The notes under the pieces are model-generated. The model was given only the letters and a program-made list of their open reading frames with translations. It had not been told where the DNA came from and made no database searches. From the NCBI GenBank assembly GCA_965224525.1, contig OZ245050.1, positions 4,464,001 to 4,528,000 of the forward strand: DNA of 64,000 nt, read 5' to 3'. This document shows, piece after piece, positions 25,307 to 34,259 of the stretch (its first letter is position 1; each line of letters starts with the position of its first letter). This DNA comes from Granulosicoccus sp036478565 (lineage in GTDB: Bacteria > Pseudomonadota > Gammaproteobacteria > Granulosicoccales > Granulosicoccaceae). Both the position numbers and the translations under genes were made by a program.

Positions 25307-26698
25307 ATGTTTAAGTTGATCGACAAATGGATGTTTCGACCGGTAGATGCCAGTTCGTTGGCAGTTTTTCGAATCTTGTTCGGTGGATTGATTTTGTTTG
25401 AATCAGTCAACTACGGTGTGTTTCTTTGCTTGGATTGCATGTATCGCGAAACAGACTTTCTGTTCAAATATCACTATTTCGAGTGGGCTCGATTACCACC
25501 AGGACACGGGCTGGAATGGTTGTTTCTGGTGATGGGGATCGCCGCTGTGTGCGTCATGCTGGGTTTTTACTACCGACTGGCAATCATTGTTCTGACAGTC
25601 ACTTTCATCTGGCACTTTCTGATTGACCAGGCCTTGTACCTGAATCACTTTTATCTGGCGATTCTGTTTCTGGTCATTCTGATTTTCCTGCCTGCTCACA
25701 AGACCTGGTCATTGGACGCAAGGCGCAACCCCGAGTGGGCATCATCATTGATTCCAAATTGGTCGCGATTATGGTTGGGTGCACAGTTGGAGATAGTGCT
25801 GCTCTACGCCGGTTTCGTCAAACTCAATATGGATTGGCTGCAGCTCGAACCGATGCGCCTGTGGATGAATGCCCGTAGTCAGGATGCTGCCCCAATTTTT
25901 CAATGGATGACTCAGGATTGGGGTATTGCGCTTTCAAGCTATGGCGTCATTGCCCTGCATTTGATTGGCGCGCCCTTGTTGCTCTGGAAGCGAACGCGGC
26001 TCTTCGTGTTTGTCGTCTATACGGTATTTCATATCATCAATACCTTCGTATTCGATATCGGTATCTTTCCGTGGATGACGCTGGCAGCAACGCTGCTGCT
26101 GTTTGATCCAGATTGGCCGCGGCAGGTATTGCGTTGGTGGAACAAACGCAGCCGGGCGCTCAACGCGTTGGAGGTGGCAAGTCATTCGCCATCAAGTGCA
26201 AGCTGCCTCAGGCCGACTTTCTCCCGGCTCAAAGTTGCAGTAGCTGCTGCCATACTGACATGGTTGACGTTACAGTTGCTTGTGCCGCTGCGACATTTTT
26301 ATGCACCTGGAAATGTTGCCTGGAACGAAGACGGACACCGCTTCAGCTGGCGTATGAAACTGCGATCAAAACGAGGCTGGGCCCGTTTCTATGTGGTTGC
26401 GGCCGATGGGATGAGAGAAGTTATAGATCCTGCGGATCATCTGAACGCCAAACAGGTTCGCAAGATGGCATGCATACCGGATTTGATCTGGCAGTTTGCC
26501 GGTTATCTGGAGTCACAGTACAGCCGGCCGGGCAGTTTGGATGTCAAAGTCTACGCTGACACAAGCTGCTCCTTGAATACACGGGAGCCGGCACCGCTCA
26601 TTGATCGTTTGGTGGATTTGACGGCGATACCGCGCGATGAGCCTGCGAGCAATTGGGTGTTGCCGCTGTCGACGCCTTTGCCGCAGAACGTTTTCTAG
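25307..26698 (+). CDS. HTTM domain (vitamin K-dependent gamma-carboxylase-like) membrane protein
   Basis: 463 aa from the ATG at 25307, which has CGAGG 8 bases upstream; the frame is open further upstream to 25214. About eight hydrophobic segments make up the first 300 residues, starting PVDASSLAVFRILFGGLILFE, a typical HTTM opening. Also seen are FLIDQALYLNHFYL and YAGFVKLNMDWL, both common in this family. The C-terminal 130 residues are soluble and probably periplasmic (FYAPGNVAWNEDGHRFSWRM). Bacterial members have no proven substrate. It is transcribed divergently from pilY1. Confidence 0.82.
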   Translation: MFKLIDKWMFRPVDASSLAVFRILFGGLILFESVNYGVFLCLDCMYRETDFLFKYHYFEWARLPPGHGLEWLFLVMGIAAVCVMLGFYYRLAIIVLTVTFIWHFLIDQALYLNHFYLAILFLVILIFLPAHKTWSLDARRNPEWASSLIPNWSRLWLGAQLEIVLLYAGFVKLNMDWLQLEPMRLWMNARSQDAAPIFQWMTQDWGIALSSYGVIALHLIGAPLLLWKRTRLFVFVVYTVFHIINTFVFDIGIFPWMTLAATLLLFDPDWPRQVLRWWNKRSRALNALEVASHSPSSASCLRPTFSRLKVAVAAAILTWLTLQLLVPLRHFYAPGNVAWNEDGHRFSWRMKLRSKRGWARFYVVAADGMREVIDPADHLNAKQVRKMACIPDLIWQFAGYLESQYSRPGSLDVKVYADTSCSLNTREPAPLIDRLVDLTAIPRDEPASNWVLPLSTPLPQNVF

Positions 26699-26965
26699 GG
26701 TTTTCTGTTGCGCAAAGTCCTGGCCATTGGTGAAAATCACGCTGACGCAATGAAGAGGTAATACTCGATTCATTACATACGAGTATGGAAAAATAACGCC
26801 GGCTAAATGAAAACGCGCCTCTCTGGCGTCGCTGAATTACAGCGAGTCCAACATGCAGAATAATTACGGCTTGTAACTTGATGGTTGCTTGCGGCAGGCA
26901 TAGCGTTCGGGTTGTCCCGAGCGAATACCGGTCTGGGCTCAACCAATCAGATGAGGAAATGACTA

Positions 26966-27253
26966 ATGAAAAAATCACTTGTTGCTGCGGCTACGCTTCT
27001 CGTTTCAGGTTTTGCATTGACGGGTGCGGCACTTGCCGAAAGCCCCATGTGTGGTGAAGCGCAGGATGATACGTGGATGCCGCCAGAGGCGATTCAAGAA
27101 AAGATCGAAACCATGGGCTACACCATTGAAAACATGGGTGTGTCAGCGGGTAACTGCTACGAGCTGACCGGACTCAACGTGCAGGGTCAGAACGTAACAA
27201 CCTACCTTGACCCTCGTACAGGCGATGTTCTTCAGGAAGATATCGCTGAGTAA
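26966..27253 (+). CDS. Small periplasmic PepSY-domain protein
   Basis: 95 aa. Signal peptide with cleavage after ALA near residue 24. The mature part WMPPEAIQEKIETMGYTIEN followed by YELTGLNVQGQNV and YLDPRTGDVLQED is the single PepSY motif: a helix, then beta strands ending in a conserved D-P/x-x-T-G. Two cysteines (MCGEA, GNCYE) could pair. Stand-alone PepSY proteins are inhibitor or regulatory modules of the envelope; no protease is adjacent. GAGGAAAT precedes the ATG. Confidence 0.85.
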   Translation: MKKSLVAAATLLVSGFALTGAALAESPMCGEAQDDTWMPPEAIQEKIETMGYTIENMGVSAGNCYELTGLNVQGQNVTTYLDPRTGDVLQEDIAE

Positions 27254-27267
27254 CCCGGTTTAGTCGG

Positions 27268-27292
27268 GCCGAGGCGGGTCGCTCGCCTCGGC
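27268..27292 (+). terminator. Hairpin after the PepSY gene
   Basis: GCCGAGGCG (27268-27276) and CGCCTCGGC (27284-27292) form a perfect 9-bp GC-rich stem with a 7-base loop, 14 bases after the stop codon. No T run follows, so termination may be weak. Confidence 0.6.
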
Positions 27293-27412
27293 TAACAACG
27301 GGTGAATCAGCCGGCATTGCTCCCGATCAGCTGGTTTTCCCGTTAAATATAGTAGTGTGATTGCAGAACGCGACATATACTCTGCGAATCCTGGGATTTA
27401 AGTTGTCCATCG

Positions 27413-28300
27413 TTGCCTGAGCTGATACTTCAGATTGTCACCATTCTTGCTCCCGGCATGTGTCTGGCCCTGATTGGTCTTGTCTGGTATCACCGGGGGC
27501 CGCATTTTCCGCTGGCGTTTGTGACAACGCTGGTCCTGAACGTGTGTTTGCCAGCGCTGTTGTTCCACACGCTGGCTACCGCTGAAACCAGCAGTGCCTC
27601 CCTGGGTGGCATGGCATTAGCCGCTCTGGTTGTGCACCTGATCTTTACCCCGATTGCCTGGCTGCTATTGCGCGCTTCCGGTAAAGACTGGCGCTTGTGC
27701 ATATCTCATGTGGTTGGCAACACCGGCAATCTTGGTTTGCCCGTTTGTTATTTCGCATTCGGTGAAGAAGGGCTTGCCTATGCAATGGCATTTTTTGCTG
27801 TGCAGTGCTTGCTGTTGTTTAGCCTCGGAGATGCCATTTTAGCCGGCAGTACCAACATAAAACGGTTGATGAAATCCCCGATTCTGCATGCTATCTGGTT
27901 GGGAGTAGCAGCTCGCTTGCTGGCGTTGAAATTACCCGTCTTTGCGCTGGAGTCGTTGCAATTGCTTGGACAGATTGTTATTCCGCTGATGCTCATTACA
28001 CTCGGTGTCAGTCTGGCTGGTATGCGTGCATCGCAGTTGTCATCCAGTCTCGCATGGTCATTGATAAGAACTGTGTTGGCTATTGCTATCGGCTTTGGTG
28101 TTGCCGCTCTGTTTGGAATGGAGGGTGCTGCTCGGGGTGTGCTTGTGATAGAAACTGCCGTACCGGTAGCCGTATTCAATTTCTTACTGGCGGTCAGGCA
28201 TGGGCGTAACGAAGAAGAGGTGTCAGGTCTGATTCTTGTGACTCATCTCGGTTCGATATTGTATTTACCTTTGGTATTAGGATTTCTACTATCCAGCTGA
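27413..28300 (+). CDS. AEC (auxin efflux carrier) family transporter
   Basis: 295 aa from a TTG start; no in-frame ATG is available near the N-terminus. Ten hydrophobic segments are seen. Family landmarks are LPALLFHTLA near residue 43, VVGNTGNLGLPVCYFAFG around 100 and VIPLMLITLGVSLAGM around 190, corresponding to the crossover regions of the bile-acid/auxin carrier fold. Bacterial members export or import malonate, malate or other organic acids. No malonate genes are nearby, so the substrate is unknown. It converges with the RbsD/FucU gene. Confidence 0.83.
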   Translation: MPELILQIVTILAPGMCLALIGLVWYHRGPHFPLAFVTTLVLNVCLPALLFHTLATAETSSASLGGMALAALVVHLIFTPIAWLLLRASGKDWRLCISHVVGNTGNLGLPVCYFAFGEEGLAYAMAFFAVQCLLLFSLGDAILAGSTNIKRLMKSPILHAIWLGVAARLLALKLPVFALESLQLLGQIVIPLMLITLGVSLAGMRASQLSSSLAWSLIRTVLAIAIGFGVAALFGMEGAARGVLVIETAVPVAVFNFLLAVRHGRNEEEVSGLILVTHLGSILYLPLVLGFLLSS

Positions 28301-28370
28301 ATCATTTCAGGGCGTGGAAAAACAACCGTGGGCTGTTTTGCCTGAGTGCGACATAACATTCCCGAGCTCG

Positions 28371-28859
28371 TTACTCGATCGCGCTGGCCAGCTCCGGGCT
28401 CATCAGTTCGCCTGTTGGTGACAGCACACCTTTTTTGAAAATCACGCATCCATAGGGCCGGCGTTCTAGTGTGCGAACGATTACAAATGCTTTTTTCGCA
28501 CGCTCGTAGAATGCAAAACGCTCCAGCGGTGTCAGCGGCCAGGGGCCGCCGGGTATGTGTTTGAGTATTTCAAGCACGTCCTGCTGTACGGAAGGCAAGG
28601 CCTTGTGGTTTCCCGGTACGGCCATGGCCTGTGCCGGAGCCTCATCGAAAGTATCCAGAGGCAGAACCGTTAGTATGTCTTGGGTTGCAGCGGGTAGATC
28701 CAAGCCGGCAAGCTCAATGGGCGCGCCGCAATAAGTGCTTTGTGCATTGGAATAGGCCGGGTAGTTAGCATCGACAAGCGCGATTTCATCGCCATGTCCC
28801 ATGCTTGCAAGCACCTGCAGCAGCTCTGCCGGAAGTTGGGCGGGTATGCCAAATAACAT
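28371..28859 (-). CDS. RbsD/FucU family sugar mutarotase
   Basis: 162 aa. The N-terminal MLFGIPAQLPAELLQVLASM followed by GHGDEIALVDANYPAY is the RbsD/FucU signature with the catalytic histidine H22 and D30. The C-terminal RRPYGCVIFKKGV carries the tyrosine region used for sugar binding. Length and the GHGD wording are closer to FucU (L-fucose mutarotase) than to RbsD. It is transcribed divergently from the SMP-30 lactonase gene; the pair could serve one sugar-oxidation pathway, which is inference. Confidence 0.85.
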   Translation of the reverse strand: MLFGIPAQLPAELLQVLASMGHGDEIALVDANYPAYSNAQSTYCGAPIELAGLDLPAATQDILTVLPLDTFDEAPAQAMAVPGNHKALPSVQQDVLEILKHIPGGPWPLTPLERFAFYERAKKAFVIVRTLERRPYGCVIFKKGVLSPTGELMSPELASAIE

Positions 28860-29043
28860 TGACCTGTGCTCCGTTGCTGAATTTGGCTAGTGTTGCATAA
28901 ATAGTGGACTTGAGAATACACATCTGCGAGATATTATGGCCAATAAACATGCTTTGGCTAGACTTTATGAGTTCACATGCCAGACGCGGCTGCGGCGAAG
29001 TTGGTAATATTCACCGCCAACAGAAGCCAGTGAAAGTGCAGCC

Positions 29044-29967
29044 ATGTATGGTGAAATTGAAGGCGCCGGTATCGAGCTGATTGATGACTCGTTTGCCAGC
29101 TGCTTTGTCAGTCATGTGCGCGTTGAGCGTTTGTGGAGCGGCGCTCGCTGGTCCGAAGGACCAGTCTGGTTTGCAGCAGGCCGCTATCTGTTGTGGTCTG
29201 ACATTCCAAACAATCGTATGTTGCGCTGGGACGAAACCAGTGGCGTGGTCGCGGAGTTTCGCAATCCGAGTAATAACAGCAATGGCAATACAGTTGACAA
29301 TCAGGGCCGCCTCATTACTTGCGAACATCTGTCCAGGCGGGTAACGCGTACGGAGCATGATGGTTCGATAACCACACTTGCAGACAATTACCAGGGCAAA
29401 CGTCTGAACTCACCCAATGATGTGGTAGTCAAGTCTGATGGATCAGTCTGGTTTACAGATCCGTCTTACGGCATTGTGACTGACTATGAAGGTGATCGTG
29501 CTGATCCGGAACTGCCTTGTCAGGTTTATCGCATCGATGTTGATGGTTCACTGGCGATGGTGGCGGATGATTTTGTAATGCCCAATGGATTGGCCTTTTC
29601 ACCGGATGAAGCAATGCTGTATATATCGGATACGGGTATTACTCATCAGTCTGACGGCCCTAGACATATCCGTTGCCTGTTGGTTGGCGCAGATGGGAAA
29701 TCGTTGCAGAAAAACCGGATATTCGCTGAATGCAGCGTAGGCCTGTTTGACGGTTTCCGTGTTGATACGGCTGGCCGAATCTGGACCAGCGCAGAAGATG
29801 GTGTGCATTGTCTTGATGTGGACGGTGCGCTCATTGGAAAGGTGCGAATCCCGGAGATGGTGGCCAATGTGTGCTTTGGTGGTGCCAAGCGTAACCGCCT
29901 GTTTATCTGTGGCACTACGTCATTGTATTCGGTGTATTTAACGGTCAATGGTCTTTGTTTGGGGTGA
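29044..29967 (+). CDS. SMP-30/gluconolactonase family lactonase
   Basis: 307 aa. Six-bladed propeller signatures: WSEGPVWFAAGRYLLWSDIP (metal-ligand glutamate), NGNTVDNQGRLITCEHLSRR, NSPNDVVVKSDGSVWFTDPS (metal-ligand asparagine), MPNGLAFSPDEAMLYISDT and GLFDGFRVDTAGRIWTSAED (metal-ligand aspartate). The family opens sugar lactones or related esters with one divalent metal. It has no signal peptide, so it acts in the cytoplasm. The most likely partner is the divergent FucU-like mutarotase gene. Confidence 0.88.
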   Translation: MYGEIEGAGIELIDDSFASCFVSHVRVERLWSGARWSEGPVWFAAGRYLLWSDIPNNRMLRWDETSGVVAEFRNPSNNSNGNTVDNQGRLITCEHLSRRVTRTEHDGSITTLADNYQGKRLNSPNDVVVKSDGSVWFTDPSYGIVTDYEGDRADPELPCQVYRIDVDGSLAMVADDFVMPNGLAFSPDEAMLYISDTGITHQSDGPRHIRCLLVGADGKSLQKNRIFAECSVGLFDGFRVDTAGRIWTSAEDGVHCLDVDGALIGKVRIPEMVANVCFGGAKRNRLFICGTTSLYSVYLTVNGLCLG

Positions 29968-30040
29968 AGTGCTTTAACCGTCTGATTCCTGAAAAGGCCA
30001 GACAGCCAAAGGTTTTCAGCATCGCAATAGCGAACTGCCC

Positions 30041-30179
30041 ACCTTGCCAGAACCAGCGTATGAAGACACCAAAATCCCCACCTTGCCAGTACCAGCGTAT
30101 GAAGACACCAAAATCCCGGCGGGTGGCTACACCTCATCATTGGGCAAGTACATTCTATGCTGCACACTATGCTGCACAC
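30041..30179. repeat. Tandem direct repeats (2 x 39 bp and 2 x 12 bp) after the lactonase gene
   Basis: The unit starting ACCTTGCCAG at 30041-30079 is repeated at 30080-30118 with only two differences. A perfect 12-bp tandem TATGCTGCACAC follows at 30156-30167 and 30168-30179. Both sit in the 307-bp gap between the lactonase and the AI-2E family gene. No gene was seen in this gap. Confidence 0.8.
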
Positions 30180-30274
30180 CACCGGATGGAATATTTCTGG
30201 CAAGAAACGCAAGCTGATAAAACTCGCTAGAATGTATAGGTAGCGACAGTTCGAAGCTATCCACCACGGGCAAT

Positions 30275-31432
30275 ATGCAAAAACGAATCGTCAACCGCGC
30301 AGTTCTGATCATTGTTCTGATTGTCATATCAGGGCTGTTTTTGCATGTGCTGCGGCCATTCATTCAGGCGATATTCATCGCTGGGCTCATGGCAGCACTG
30401 TTTACGCCACTGTATCGACGCTTCCTCGGTCGTGTCGGCCAGCGTCAGGCACTTGCGGCCTCGTTGACTCTGGGTACGGTATTGGTATTTGTGTTCGTAC
30501 CATTGGCTTTGTTGTTCGCTACGGTATTGTCGCAGGCGCTGGATATCGCCAATACGGCGCGCCCCTGGGTGCAGCAACAGTTGGCAACACCGGGGCTTAT
30601 CAGTCAGACGCTGGAATCGTTGCCATTCTACGATCAACTCTTGCCTTATCGTGAAACGACAATGGATTATTTTGGCGATTTTGTCGGCAAACTCAGCGGC
30701 TGGTTGCTTGTTGGTTTGCAATCAATAACCGTCGGTACGTTCAGCGCGTTGCTGACTGGCCTAATCGTGTTGTACACCATGTTCTTCTTTCTGATGGATG
30801 GGGACCGCATGCTGTACTACATGCTTTACTACTTGCCGCTCAATGATGAAGATGAAACGCGTCTGTTAAGCCGGTTCAATTCGGTGACACGAGCAACGCT
30901 GAAAGGTACCGCAGTTATTGGTGTATTGCAGGGTGGTTTGGCAGGCCTTGCATTATGGGCCGCCGATATTCCAAGCGCCTTGTTCTGGTCTGTAACAATG
31001 GTGCTTCTGTCAGTTGTGCCGGGTATAGGAACAGCGCTAGTGTGGGTGCCTGCTGTGATCTACCTGATGGTCGGCGGCCACTATGCCGCGGCGTTGGCTG
31101 TCAGTGTTTTCTGCATCCTGGTGGTGGGTACGGTTGATAATGTCTTGCGACCAAAGCTGGTTGGCAGTGATACACAGTTGCATGAGTTAATGATATTTTT
31201 CAGCACCCTGGGCGGGCTTCTGGCATTTGGCTTCTGGGGGTTTGTGATAGGGCCGATTATAGCGGCGTTGTTCGTCACGGTCTGGGAGTTGTATGGCGCT
31301 GAGTTTCGTGACTGGTTGCCTACTACCGCTTACTCACCACGCAACGGCACGGTTGATCTGCCGCATCAGCGTTTGGAAAGGGGTGCGGATGATCAGCAGT
31401 CCGGCGTGCGCGACGACGAGAGGAGGCAATAG
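30275..31432 (+). CDS. AI-2E family transporter (PerM/YdiK-like)
   Basis: 385 aa. An N-terminal pair of membrane segments (LIIVLIVISGLFLHVLRP) is followed by LMAALFTPLYRR, a long soluble loop around 100-150, and a C-terminal membrane cluster with LQGGLAGLALW, VPGIGTALVWVPA, VDNVLRPKLVG and GFWGFVIGPIIAALF. The order is that of the AI-2E exporter/PerM family. Members have been linked to autoinducer-2 export, sodium/proton exchange or unknown solutes. The tail is polar and charged (RGADDQQSGVRDDERRQ). Confidence 0.85.
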   Translation: MQKRIVNRAVLIIVLIVISGLFLHVLRPFIQAIFIAGLMAALFTPLYRRFLGRVGQRQALAASLTLGTVLVFVFVPLALLFATVLSQALDIANTARPWVQQQLATPGLISQTLESLPFYDQLLPYRETTMDYFGDFVGKLSGWLLVGLQSITVGTFSALLTGLIVLYTMFFFLMDGDRMLYYMLYYLPLNDEDETRLLSRFNSVTRATLKGTAVIGVLQGGLAGLALWAADIPSALFWSVTMVLLSVVPGIGTALVWVPAVIYLMVGGHYAAALAVSVFCILVVGTVDNVLRPKLVGSDTQLHELMIFFSTLGGLLAFGFWGFVIGPIIAALFVTVWELYGAEFRDWLPTTAYSPRNGTVDLPHQRLERGADDQQSGVRDDERRQ

Positions 31433-31535
31433 ATTGCGGATCGGTTATTTTCCTGGTCTGAACAATTCCATGACGTCCGAGGGAATTCAGTCGGGCCGCG
31501 TTCGGTCGAGCCGTGCAGCCTCCTGAATAAGTGCT

Positions 31536-32201
31536 TTACCAGTTCCGCGGTAATTTTCGCAAGATAGTTATACGTCCTTCCCGTAGTTCAATATATTCGC
31601 CCTTGATCAGTTCCGCCATGACCTTGCCGACCATTTCCCGTGATGCGCCAATCATGTTGCCCAGCTCCTGGTGAGAGAACTTTTTGGGCAGAACCTGTTG
31701 CTCACCACTTTCCGCTTCACTGAGCTCTTGTATTTTGTCCGCGAGCCGGCGGTAGACATTATCCAAAGCCAGGCTACGGCTGCCATCGGTAGCCTGGCGT
31801 AACCGTTGAGTTAACGAGCGGATGATATTGATAGACATCTCCGGGCTCTGCCGTAGGCATTGCAGGAATGCCTGTTTGCCAATACTGAGAGCTGTGGTTT
31901 TTTCCAGCGTGCACACCGATGCGGAACGAGGCTCGTCATCAAGCAGCGCGATGTCTCCGATAACCGCCCCTTCGCCTTGCTGATAGAGCACCAGTTCCTT
32001 GCCGTCCTGGTCGCTGACAAACACCTTGACCAGCCCGTCGCGAATGATGTACATCGATTCACCGACGTCGCCTTCCGTCATCAGCACTGCGTGTTTGCGA
32101 AAACTGAGTTCGCGGGATTGCGCGGCCAGCAGCTCGAGCTGCTCATCAGTCAGATGGCCAAAAAGCTCGACCTGGCGTAGTACTTCAATTGCGTCTGTCA
32201 T
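31536..32201 (-). CDS. Crp/Fnr family transcription regulator
   Basis: 221 aa. The N-terminal cyclic-nucleotide-binding fold has ESMYIIRDGLVKVFV and GDIALLDDEPRSASV, the latter in the phosphate-binding cassette position with R-S-A as in CRP. The C-terminal winged helix has FSHQELGNMIGASREMVGKV, the recognition helix. There are no cysteines arranged for an Fe-S cluster, so FNR-type oxygen sensing is unlikely. It reads away from the dipeptide operon, and a CRP-like inverted repeat lies in the shared region at 32342-32357, making this protein a candidate regulator of that operon or of itself. Confidence 0.88.
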   Translation of the reverse strand: MTDAIEVLRQVELFGHLTDEQLELLAAQSRELSFRKHAVLMTEGDVGESMYIIRDGLVKVFVSDQDGKELVLYQQGEGAVIGDIALLDDEPRSASVCTLEKTTALSIGKQAFLQCLRQSPEMSINIIRSLTQRLRQATDGSRSLALDNVYRRLADKIQELSEAESGEQQVLPKKFSHQELGNMIGASREMVGKVMAELIKGEYIELREGRITILRKLPRNW

Positions 32202-32341
32202 TTTGCTTCCTTGTTGACGCAGTCTGGTGCTGCTGCCACTTAAACGTGTGTTAAACCGCTGCCCAACACGCCTGGAGCCTGCGAGCGGTATAGATTACCG
32301 CAGATAGGGTAGCGCCTCTGCGGTCTTTCTTGCAGCAGTTC

Positions 32342-32379
32342 TGTCAGAAATGTGACAAAAACCGGTTCTGCGGTACACT
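32342..32379 (+). promoter_or_regulatory. Candidate promoter with CRP-like operator upstream of the dipeptide operon
   Basis: TGTCA (32342-32346), a 6-base spacer and TGACA (32353-32357) form an inverted repeat with the geometry of CRP sites (TGTGA-N6-TCACA). GTGACA (32352-32357) can serve as a -35 box 16 bases before TACACT (32374-32379). The operator overlaps the -35 box, so a bound factor would either block or contact RNA polymerase directly. The binding-protein ATG lies 80 bases further on. Confidence 0.45.
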
Positions 32380-32458
32380 CGATTCCACTTTGTGATGCCT
32401 CGGTAATGTGGCCACAAATTATCAAAGTCAGAAATCAGAAACTGGAGGAGTGAGAACC

Positions 32459-34057
32459 ATGGCAATAAAAGCAGGCCAAATGCTGGCTATCGGGCTGCTG
32501 GGGTTGGTGGCAAGTACCAGCGCAACAGCAGCAAGTACGCTCGTATACTGCTCGGAAGGCTCACCGGAGGGTTTCGACCCGGCACTGTACACGTCGGGAA
32601 CCACGTTCGACGCCTCATCAAGGCAGATATACAATAAACTGGTGGAATTCGAACGCGGCACCACGGTTATTGGTCCGGCCTTGGCCGAGAGCTATGAAAT
32701 CTCAGAAGATGGCCTGGAATACACCTTCCACCTTCGCCCGGGCGTGAAATTTCACACCACCGCATTTTTTACGCCGACCCGTGATCTGAATTCAGATGAC
32801 GTTATCTTCAGTTTTGAGCGGCAGCGGCTGGAAGACAACCCATACAACAAGGTGTCAGGCGGCACCTGGGAATACTTCGGCGGCATGTCCATGCCCGACC
32901 TCATCAGCGCGGTTGAGAAAGTCGATGATATGACCGTGAAATTCGTCCTGAACCGACCGGAAGCGCCAATGATCGCCAATCTGGGTATGGATTTCGCCTC
33001 CATCCTGTCGAAGGAATATGCCGATGCCATGCTGGAGGCCGGTACACCTGAGATGCTGAATCAGCAGCCGGTTGGTTCGGGTCCTTTCAAATTTGTCGCT
33101 TACCAGAAGGATGCGGTCATTCGTTATCAGGCCCATGAAGAATACTGGGCGGGCAAGGCTGGTATCGATAACCTGGTGTTTGCTATTACCACTGATGCGT
33201 CTGTGCGTTATCAGAAAGTGAAAGCGGGTGAATGCCACGTTATGCCGTACCCGAATCCTGCAGATATTGAAGCAATGACTGCGGATGCAGATATTGAATT
33301 GCTTCAACAGGAAGGTTTGAATGTCGGTTTCCTGGCCTACAACACACTGGTAGCGCCGTTCGACAATGTGAATGTCCGCAAAGCCCTGAACATGGCGATC
33401 GACAAGCAGGCTATTCTGGATGCGGTTTTCCAGGGATCCGGTAAGGCTGCAAAAAACCCGATTCCACCTACCATCTGGTCTTACAACGAGGCCACCGTTG
33501 ATGACGCCTACGACCCGGAAGCGGCCAAAGCCATGCTGGCAGTAGAAGGTGTCGAGAATCTGAAAATGAAGATCTGGGCCATGCCGGTACAGCGTCCCTA
33601 CAATCCAAATGCACGCCGAATGGCGGAAATTATGCAGGAAGACTTTGCGAAAGTTGGTGTCGAGGTCGAGATTGTTTCCTACGAATGGGCTGAGTATCTG
33701 GAGCTGTCAAAAGCCAAGGATCGTGATGGCGCTGTGTTGCTGGGATGGACCGGAGATAATGGCGATCCGGACAATTTTCTTGCTGTCCTGCTGGGCTGTG
33801 ATGGAGTCGGTGGTTCCAACAGCGCCAATTGGTGTCATCAGCCATTTGAAGACGTCATACAGAAAGCCAAGATCGTATCTGATCAGGCTGAACGCACCAA
33901 GCTCTATGAAGAGGCTCAAATTATCTTCAAGGAGCAGGCGCCGTGGGCAACCATTGCACACTCGATTGTTTACAAGCCTGTACGCAAGGAAGTGCAGGGC
34001 TTCAAAATTGATCCCTTTGGCGGTCACATCTTCTATGGTGTGTCATTGGCCGAGTAA
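32459..34057 (+). CDS. dppA: Periplasmic dipeptide/oligopeptide binding protein (DppA-type)
   Basis: 532 aa from the ATG at 32459 with CTGGAGGAG upstream; the frame is open upstream but lacks a site. Signal peptide GLLGLVASTSATAAS. The mature start LVYCSEGSPEGFDPALYTSG and YTFHLRPGVKFH, then QPVGSGPFKFVAY and FLAYNTLVAPFDNVNVRKAL are the SBP family 5 signatures; the cysteine in VYCSEGSP is typical of DppA-like proteins. The ligand is probably dipeptides, though some members carry haem or aminolevulinate. It is the first gene of the operon, separated by a strong hairpin from the rest. Confidence 0.9.
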   Translation: MAIKAGQMLAIGLLGLVASTSATAASTLVYCSEGSPEGFDPALYTSGTTFDASSRQIYNKLVEFERGTTVIGPALAESYEISEDGLEYTFHLRPGVKFHTTAFFTPTRDLNSDDVIFSFERQRLEDNPYNKVSGGTWEYFGGMSMPDLISAVEKVDDMTVKFVLNRPEAPMIANLGMDFASILSKEYADAMLEAGTPEMLNQQPVGSGPFKFVAYQKDAVIRYQAHEEYWAGKAGIDNLVFAITTDASVRYQKVKAGECHVMPYPNPADIEAMTADADIELLQQEGLNVGFLAYNTLVAPFDNVNVRKALNMAIDKQAILDAVFQGSGKAAKNPIPPTIWSYNEATVDDAYDPEAAKAMLAVEGVENLKMKIWAMPVQRPYNPNARRMAEIMQEDFAKVGVEVEIVSYEWAEYLELSKAKDRDGAVLLGWTGDNGDPDNFLAVLLGCDGVGGSNSANWCHQPFEDVIQKAKIVSDQAERTKLYEEAQIIFKEQAPWATIAHSIVYKPVRKEVQGFKIDPFGGHIFYGVSLAE

Positions 34058-34084
34058 GTTTTTAAAGCTCTCGGTTTGTTCGAG

Positions 34085-34118
34085 CGCGGCCAGATCAGAT
34101 TATCCTGACTTGGCCGCG
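34085..34118 (+). terminator. Extended hairpin between dppA and the downstream operon genes
   Basis: GCGGCCA (34086-34092) pairs with TGGCCGC (34111-34117), and TCAG/CTGA extend the stem inside. It begins 28 bases after the dppA stop. Like the hairpins at 9852-9989, it sits directly after a binding-protein gene and probably sets a higher binding-protein to permease ratio. Confidence 0.6.
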
Positions 34119-34259
34119 GCTCATTCAGTGCTGGATATACGAGTTGAGTTTGTATGGCACTTGCTCATCGAAACTTCTGTCTTCGCGGCAGAGCATTGAA
34201 AGTGAAAAGAGAACTGCGACAGACAGTGTTTCGTTCTATTGATGAAATAATCGTGTGCG

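Noticed and set aside
30041..30118. Possible CRISPR array
   Set aside because: Only two units, no spacers between them and no cas genes.
33609..34199. 196-codon frame overlapping dppA
   Set aside because: Out-of-frame shadow of a clear SBP gene, with no family features.
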